Source: Mycogone perniciosa
Taxonomy: Eukaryota; Ascomycota; Sordariomycetes; Hypocreales; Hypocreaceae
Length of the DNA: 64,000 nt
Assembly: GCA_025331125.1 (NCBI GenBank)
Contig: JAOALB010000074.1
Location: forward strand, 1 to 64,000
Reading direction: 5' to 3'
Shown: positions 57,391 to 64,000 of the stretch, piece by piece
Layout of the letters: each line of letters opens with the position of its first letter
Position numbering within the stretch: the first letter of the stretch is position 1
Notes under the pieces: generated by a model
Seen by the model: only the letters and a program-made list of their open reading frames with translations
Database searches by the model: none
What the model was told of the DNA's origin: nothing
Program-made: the position numbers and the translations under genes

Positions 57391-60300
57391 ATGGCGCCGT
57401 CGGCCACAAGCACCGAATGGAACCATCAGTTCGATACCCTCCGTCGCCAGGCTCTGTTCCAAAATCCCCCAAAGGATCATACCGCCTATCCTGCTCTTCA
57501 GTTGGCTGTCAACCCCCACATTGAGTCCTTCAACGCTGTCTTCCGCGACGATGGAAAGCCTGGTCTGTTGTCGCATGGCGTGGCCGACATTGGCGCCAAG
57601 GTGTTTCTCGATGGCAATGATCGCAGCGGCCCCGAGGGCAGGAACCGCCTCAGTGTGAAGATCAAGGAGGTGTTCCTTCACAAACCACAGGTGCCGCCCT
57701 CCAACAAGATGGCTGTCAACCGGGAGATCTTCCCTGCGGAGTGCAGAGAGCGGCACTCCACATACAGAGGGAAGCTTTCGGCTACCTTTGAATACAGCAT
57801 TAATGGGGGTGACGCCATTGAGTTTGTTCGCGAATTGGGCCAGGTCCCTATCATGATTAAGGTATGAGAACCACCGTTTCAGCCAGGAAGCGCGACTCAC
57901 AGATGGCAATGTACAGTCAAACCGATGCCACCTCGAGAATAATTCACCCGCATTGTTGGTGAAGCGCAAGGAAGAGTCCGAGGAGCTCGGTGGCTACTTC
58001 GTCGTCAACGGTATCGAAAAGGTTATCCGACTGCTACAAGTAAACAAGAGAAACTTCCCTATGGCTATTAACCGCCCGAGTTTCACGAATCGAGGCCCGG
58101 GATATACTTCGTATGGTATCATCCTTCGGTCTGTACGACCAGATGAAACCTCCCAGACCAATGTGCTGCACTACTTAAAGGACGGAAATGTCACTTTCCG
58201 GTTTTCATGGCGGAAAAACGAATATCTCATCCCCGTTGTGATGATTCTCAAAGCATTGGTGGAGACGAACGATCGAGAAATCTTTGAGGGCTTGATTGGC
58301 CCCATGGGTTCCCAGTCGACTAAGAACACCTTCCTTACGGATCGAGTGGAGTTGCTGCTACGAACATACAAGGCTTATGGCCTCTACAGCAAATCGCAAA
58401 CTCGTGCCTATTTGGGTTCAAAGTTCAGGGTCGTCTTGGGAGTGTCTGAAACCATGTCAGACTATGATGTGGGAACAGAGTTCTTGCGAAGGATCGCCCT
58501 CGTCCACCTGGGTAACGTTGATGTGACCGAAGAGCAGGATAACGACAAGTTCCGCATGCTCCTATTCATGGTCCGCAAGCTTTATGCCTTGGCCGCCAGT
58601 GAATGCGCCGTTGACAACCCCGATGCCATCCAGAACCAAGAAATCTTGCTTGGTGGTTTCCTGTACGGCCAGATCCTGAAAGAAAGACTCGATGAATTTC
58701 TCAGTGTGGGTGTCCGCGCTGCCTTGCGAGATTATATCAGGAGGCATCCTGCGGCTACCTTTATGTCTGATGAATTCCGTAAAGAATTCCCTGCTGCCAT
58801 TTTCAGAAAAGCCAACGAGAACGTCGGAAATGCCCTTGAATATTTCTTGTCTACAGGCAACTTGCAGAGCCCTTCAGGATTAGACTTGCAACAAACGGCA
58901 GGCTTCACTGTCGTAGCTGAAAAGCTCAACTTTTTGCGATTCATCAGCCATTTCAGAATGGTTCACCGTGGTGCTTTCTTCGCCCAGCTGAAGACGACGA
59001 CGGTGCGAAAACTGCTTCCGGAGTCCTGGGGCTTTATGTGCCCTGTCCATACCCCTGATGGTTCTCCTTGCGGTTTGCTGAATCATATGGCGCATAAATG
59101 CAAGATTATGACTGAGCACATTGACGTCTCGAAAATCCCTGCACTGGCGGCTGAGCTGGGTGCCGTTGAAACTTCATCGGCATCCACCGAGGAAAGTGTC
59201 GTGGTCATGTTGGACGGCAAGATCGTTGGATGGTCTACCCCGAAAGAGTCTCTCCGAATAGCAGACTGCTTCCGATATTGGAAAGTTGAGGGTTCGCATG
59301 GTGTACCCTTGCAGTTGGAGATTGGGTATGTCCCTTCTTCGAGGGCTGGCTCGTATCCCGGCATCTACATGTCGTCCACGCCGTCGCGAATGGTGCGGCC
59401 TGTCAAGTATTTGCCTCTGCAAAAGGAAGACTTTGTGGGCCCTTATGAGCAGCCTTACATGTCCATTGCAGTTGTCCCACAGGAGGTTGAGTCCGGCGTG
59501 TCAACACATGTTGAATTCGACCCCACCAACATGCTCTCGATTCTCGCAAACATGACACCATTTTCGGACTTCAACCAGTCTCCGCGAAACATGTACCAGT
59601 GTCAGATGGGTAAACAGACTATGGGTACGCCTGGTGCAGCGATACGGTATCGAACGGACAACAAATCGTACAGAATTCAAACTGGTCAGACCCCCATTGT
59701 CCGGGCGCCTCTTCACAACGCCTATGGTTTTGACAACTTCCCCAACGGTATGAATGTCGTGGTTGCTGTCATTTCATACACTGGTTATGACATGGACGAC
59801 GCTATGATTATCAACAAATCGGCTCACGAGAGAGGTTTTGGCCACGGTACTGTCTACAAGACAAAGAAGATTTCGTTGAAGGAGGACTCAAGAACAAGGG
59901 CCTCCAAGAGCGTGTCCAAGATGTTTGGCTTTGCCCCTCACAGCTTTGTCAGTGCATCGTACCAGGGCATGTTGGATGATGATGGTCTGCCGCACGTCGG
60001 CCGTCTTGTGCAGGAAGGTGATGTCATTTGTGCATGGCACACAGTGACACCCGATTACAATGGCAACCTGGTCAATCTGGACGGAATTACCCACTACGAG
60101 AAATACAAGGACTCTGAGACTGGCTTTATTGAGGAAGTTCGGTTGATAGGCGCTGAGACGGGCTTCGAGCCATTGCAGACAGTTTCCATCAAATTCCGGA
60201 TACCCCGTTCGCCGGTTATTGGTGACAAGTTCTCGTCTCGACACGGACAGAAGGGTGTCTGCTCACAAAAATGGCCAGCTGTCGATATGCCCTTCTCCGA

Positions 60301-61138
60301 GACGGGCATGCAACCCGACGTCATTATCAACCCGCACGCTTTCCCCTCTCGAATGACGATTGGCATGTTTGTGGAATCATTGGCTGGAAAGGCTGGTGCT
60401 CTGCACGGCCTGGCACAAGATTCTACGCCATTCAAATTCGACGAGGAGAACACGGCGGCAGACTACTTTGGCCACCAACTGATGAAAGCTGGCTTCAACT
60501 ACCACGGAAATGAGCCTATGTACTCTGGCATCACCGGAGAGGAGCTGGGCGCTGACATCTATATCGGAGTGGTCTACTACCAACGATTGCGACACATGGT
60601 TAACGACAAGTACCAGGTGCGTACGACTGGTCCGGTGGTGCCGACTACTGGCCAGCCGATCAAGGGAAGAAAGAGAGGTGGTGGTATCCGTGTGGGAGAA
60701 ATGGAGCGCGATGCCCTGTTGGCTCACGGCACAGCGTTTTTGCTGCAGGACAGATTGCTCAACTGTTCAGATTACTCCAAGTCATGGATCTGCCGTCGCT
60801 GTGGCTCCTTCTTGTCGGTACAGCCCACCGTGTCGCAATTTGCGCCTGGCAAGAAGAAGGCGCCGACTATGGTGCGATGCCGAAACTGTGCTATTAAGCT
60901 GGATGACAGCGAGGGCATTGATCTGACGGAGATCCAGGGAGAGATCTGGGAAGATGGACAAGGCAACTGCTGGGTAGGCGGCGACCAGACTACACAGGTG
61001 GTGGTCCCGGGTGCCCTCAAGTTCCTGGACGTGGAGCTGGCAGCCATGGGTGTCAAGCTGAAATACCGCATTGACAAGGCAGACGAGCCCCGAAAGGGAC
61101 CGATGCGGCCTCTGAAACAGATTACTGTAGGGGCGTAG
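57391..61138 (+). CDS. DNA-directed RNA polymerase I subunit RPA2 (second-largest, RPA135 type)
   Basis: This is the beta-like subunit of the nucleolar polymerase that transcribes 35S pre-rRNA. The model has two exons, 57391-57861 and 57917-61138, joined by a 55-nt intron (GTATGA...TACAG, between VPIMIK and SNRCHLEN), giving 1230 aa, the usual size. The metal-coordinating YDMDDA is at 781-786 and GDKFSSRHGQKGVC at about 926-939. The C-terminal zinc ribbon has Cys1116, 1119, 1145 and 1148. The HESFN-type N-terminus (NPHIESFNAVF) and the GGYFVVNGIEKVIRLLQ block identify the Pol I rather than the Pol II or III paralogue. The promoter lies in the 3.1-kb region shared with ARL8. Confidence 0.97.
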
Positions 61139-62389
61139 TTGGATTTGATGTCGAGTTTGGGGAGTTTAAAGCAGTGAGACGCTAATGCTAGAGTTGCGAA
61201 GCTGGGAGTTGTATATCACTTTGATTGATGCGTAGACAGATACATGGCATATTTAAATACATCTGACACTATCCTAGACTCTTGTGTGTTTACTACTTTT
61301 TCTAGAGACATCTTGAGCGAGGGTGGTGATGAATATCATTCTTGGAGGAGAGGCCCCTGAGCGTAGAATCTGAAGAGTCCGATAGCAGGCTTCAAACAGA
61401 TACTACCTACAGTTAAATAACTACCTGGGTGCTATTTCAGTCAAGGGCTATAGTGAATGTGCACCGGCCCGCTAAGGAGAACAGCGAGAGGGTTTCACAG
61501 ACACATCACGAGTATCACACAGCGCAAGACCCAATGCACGATCCCGTGCTCTCGTGTGGGGAGAGAGCGCAGCGGTAATAAACTTCTGAGATGGAAAGAA
61601 ATAGCTTTTCGTTATTAATCAGGAGTGTGTCATGCTGATCGGTCCGAGAAGAGGCTCGTGTCGTGTATCCATCCCATGTCTGATTTTCCATCAACCGCGT
61701 CTTGGGGAGATGTATCGTGTCAGTGTGAACACAGAGAGGGAAAGCTTTATTTGTCCTTGTGCTTCCACTGGTGAGTACAAGGCGAGGCAGATGTTTTTTC
61801 GCTGTCTCCTGTTTACAAGAGTGCCAAGACTGACGCAGATAGAGTGCGGTTTCTGATCAGCCGAGGCAGGAGAATTTCAGGAGAGGGAGGCAAAGAGTTA
61901 TACGTTCAGTGACTTGCTGTTGGAGTTGAAGTTTAGATAAAAAGGCAGTGCATTGTTTGGTTTCGGTATATGTACCTCGGAACTGCCTTGGTCAGCTGGT
62001 TGCCAGCTATTCTTTCCTCCTCCCAGTCGGCTTCGATTTTTTCCCCTTCTTCTTCTTCTCCTTCTTCTTCTTCCATACACCACCAATTGGCCTGATACAT
62101 CACAGGGGGGGAATTGGGCTGACATTCTTTTCGGGCCCTCCATCTTCTTCGGTTGTTTGTTGGTACCTTTTCTTCTTGCAGTTCGGGCTCATTGGGTGAG
62201 CTGGCAGGCAGTTACTGCTGCTGCTGCTGCTGCTGCTACAACATCCATTCTTAATCGCAATCGCAATCGTTGGATCCCACAAACTACCGACTGTCAAACA
62301 CCTTTCCTGCAGCTGCCCTATGCATGAGAGCATTGAATCGAACTGTCAGCCGTTTCGCATCAGCCGATATCCCTCAGGCACCGCTCAAC
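61139..62389. other. Intergenic region, tyrosinase promoter
   Basis: No convincing gene is visible. It contains a TTC-rich pyrimidine tract at about 62040-62078 and a (CTG)7 run at 62215-62235. In-frame ATGs at 62270-62322 precede the chosen tyrosinase start without a stop, so a longer N-terminus is possible. The first 300 nt are the RNA polymerase I subunit 3' region. Confidence 0.45.
62215..62235. repeat. (CTG)7 trinucleotide repeat
   Basis: Seven perfect CTG units lie about 155 nt upstream of the tyrosinase ATG, probably in its promoter or leader. Confidence 0.9.
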
Positions 62390-64000
62390 ATGCGCCTCTT
62401 TCTCCTCCTGGGCTGGGCCTTGGGCTCGCTTTTCTCTCTCATCGCGGCCCAAGACTACGACTTTGGTGTCGACATTGTGGCACTTACTCGTCGACAAGAC
62501 CCCAAGGCGCCGATCGTTGTTGGTCGACTCCCATTCGCTTCAAATGGAAGTATACCCCTGAGACCCGAGATTCGCGACATGAAATCGGACAAGTACAGGT
62601 GGGATTTGTTCATCCTGGCACTGAGTATGTTTCAGTCTGTCAGTCAGGATGATCCCCTGTCGTATTACCAGATTGCTGGTGAGTGAGACCCTGTGAACCT
62701 ACTCACTCTTGCAGAGCTGATGCTTTGGGTCAGGCATACACGGCGTACCGTTCGTGACGTGGAACGGGGTTGGACCAGCCGAGGGAGCGGGCCAGTCAGG
62801 ATATTGCCCACATAGTTCAGTCTTGTTTCCAACGTGGCACCGACCATACTTGGCCTTGTACGAGGTAAGTCACTCGTGTTCCAAGCACCTTGGGTGAATC
62901 TCAACATCCTAACACTTACCCCAGCAAGAATTACACAAACTTGCCAACGCCATCGCTCGCATGTACTCAAACACAACCGAACGCCAGCTCTACCAACAAG
63001 CAGCCTCAGACTTTCGCATCCCCTATTGGGACTGGGCTTCCCCTGCACCCCCTGGCGAAAATCACTTCCCAGATGTCTTCTGGGCCTCGTCGTTAACCCA
63101 ATACGGGCCCAACGGTGTTCAAGTAATCCGAAACCCTCTGTACTCGTATGCGTTTCACCCATTGGATGAAGAGGCCTTCATCTGGGACCCGGTACGTACA
63201 CCTCTATGAAACATGGCTAGTTGCTGACTCGTCAGGTAGCTTAAGCAATGGAACGAGACCAAACGAGCCCCGAACACCAGTATTAGCATTGAGTCGCCAC
63301 CTTCAATGAACGATCGAGTCAATACTGCTTTGTTGTCTAAGCTACCCGAGATCCAACAGCGGCTCTACATTTTGTTTTCTAGTTATCATGAATTCAATTC
63401 GTTCAGCAACAAGGCATGGGCGGCTTCTCAAAATCTATCGAACTTGGACTCGATCGAAGCTATTCATGACATCATTCACATATATGGTGGGTCTAGAGGC
63501 CACATGACATATGTTCCGCTGTCTGCGTTTGATCCTCTCTTCTTCCTGCATCATGCTACGATTGATAGGTTGATAGCAATGTGGCAGCTTCTCAACCCAT
63601 CAGCGTGGATCTCGCCCATGGCCTCAGGAGAGACGACCTATACGGCTCTAAAGGGTACAATCCAGAACTCAAGCACTCCACTTACCCCATTCCTGTCGTC
63701 CGCGGATGGTAAATTCTGGGACTCAGACATGTCCAGAACCACCGAGGTCTTTGGTTATGCATATGCAGATACCATGACAACATTCAACGATGGCCAGAAC
63801 CCACGAGCAAAACTCATCAGAAAGATAAATAACTGGCTTGGAGGATCAAGCCCCATAGGACTCAGGTCCAAGGCACGATTCCAAAAGTGGCGCCCTCAGG
63901 AAATAGGTCAGGCATGGGGGGGTGATTTTGAGTTTAAGGGCTTTAAACCTAATATCAAGATAGATGCCAAGGATCCACCAGTCTCAGCAATCATCAAGAA
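62390..64000 (+). CDS. Tyrosinase, secreted (3' end beyond window)
   Basis: This is a type-3 copper monooxygenase oxidising phenols and catechols to quinones. The visible exons are 62390-62678, 62734-62864, 62925-63191 and 63240 to the window end, still open there (483 codons seen). A signal peptide (MRLFLLLGWALGSLFSLIAA) precedes QDYDFG. CuA ligands are His99 (GIHG), His123 and His132 (FPTWHRPY). Cys121, two residues before His123, is placed to form the Cys-His thioether known in fungal tyrosinases. CuB has His305 and His309 (HDIIHIYGG) and the FFLHHATIDRL pair 333/334. Introns of 55, 60 and 48 nt restore each frame. The part beyond the window should include the tyrosine-motif linker and the C-terminal lid domain. 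The secretion signal differs from the cytosolic melanin tyrosinases of many fungi. Confidence 0.94.

Overview
This window is nuclear DNA from a filamentous ascomycete (Pezizomycotina). Nearly every gene carries short spliceosomal introns (about 47 to 136 nt) with GT...AG ends and CTAAC/CTGAC-type branch sites. Gene density is about one per 3 kb on both strands, and the gene set is typical of such fungi: two Zn2Cys6-type regulators, an M43 secreted protease, ARL8, a secreted tyrosinase and a vacuolar dipeptidyl aminopeptidase. Some clathrin heavy chain residues look more Sordariomycete-like than Aspergillus-like, but I cannot place the species. I found 21 protein-coding genes and one tRNA. Exon borders were worked out by hand from reading frame, splice signals and family conservation.

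Layout. 0-10 kb: a DUF3632-like protein, a tRNA-Glu with imperfect stems, a D-2-hydroxyacid dehydrogenase that needs a GC-AG intron, then three genes on the minus strand (S-adenosylhomocysteinase, eIF3 subunit h, a conserved protein of unknown function). 10-17 kb: a 3 kb gene-free stretch, succinate dehydrogenase iron-sulfur subunit, an Ldh2/malate dehydrogenase-type oxidoreductase and, tightly convergent with it, a mitochondrial coiled-coil protein of the FMP32/MCUR1 type. 17-25 kb: a Zn2Cys6 regulator, a YwbE-domain protein with a C2H2-like finger, and a secreted M43 metalloprotease. 25-36 kb: clathrin heavy chain, convergent with type IV dipeptidyl aminopeptidase, then a small YbjQ-fold protein. 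38-47 kb: an 826-aa regulator with an internal, unusually spaced cysteine cluster, a secreted GH37 trehalase and a threonine aldolase. 49-64 kb: a GT17 glycosyltransferase, ARL8 GTPase (with a 20-nt microexon), RNA polymerase I second-largest subunit, and a tyrosinase cut by the window end.

Most genes are unrelated housekeeping functions (methyl cycle, translation, respiration, vesicle traffic, rRNA transcription) mixed with secreted hydrolases and regulators. I see no biosynthetic cluster, CRISPR, intact transposon or clear undescribed system. The most notable signals are a dispersed intergenic palindrome family (core TACGGAGTA), several unusual splicing structures, the odd tRNA, and the non-canonical regulator at 38.6-41.3 kb.
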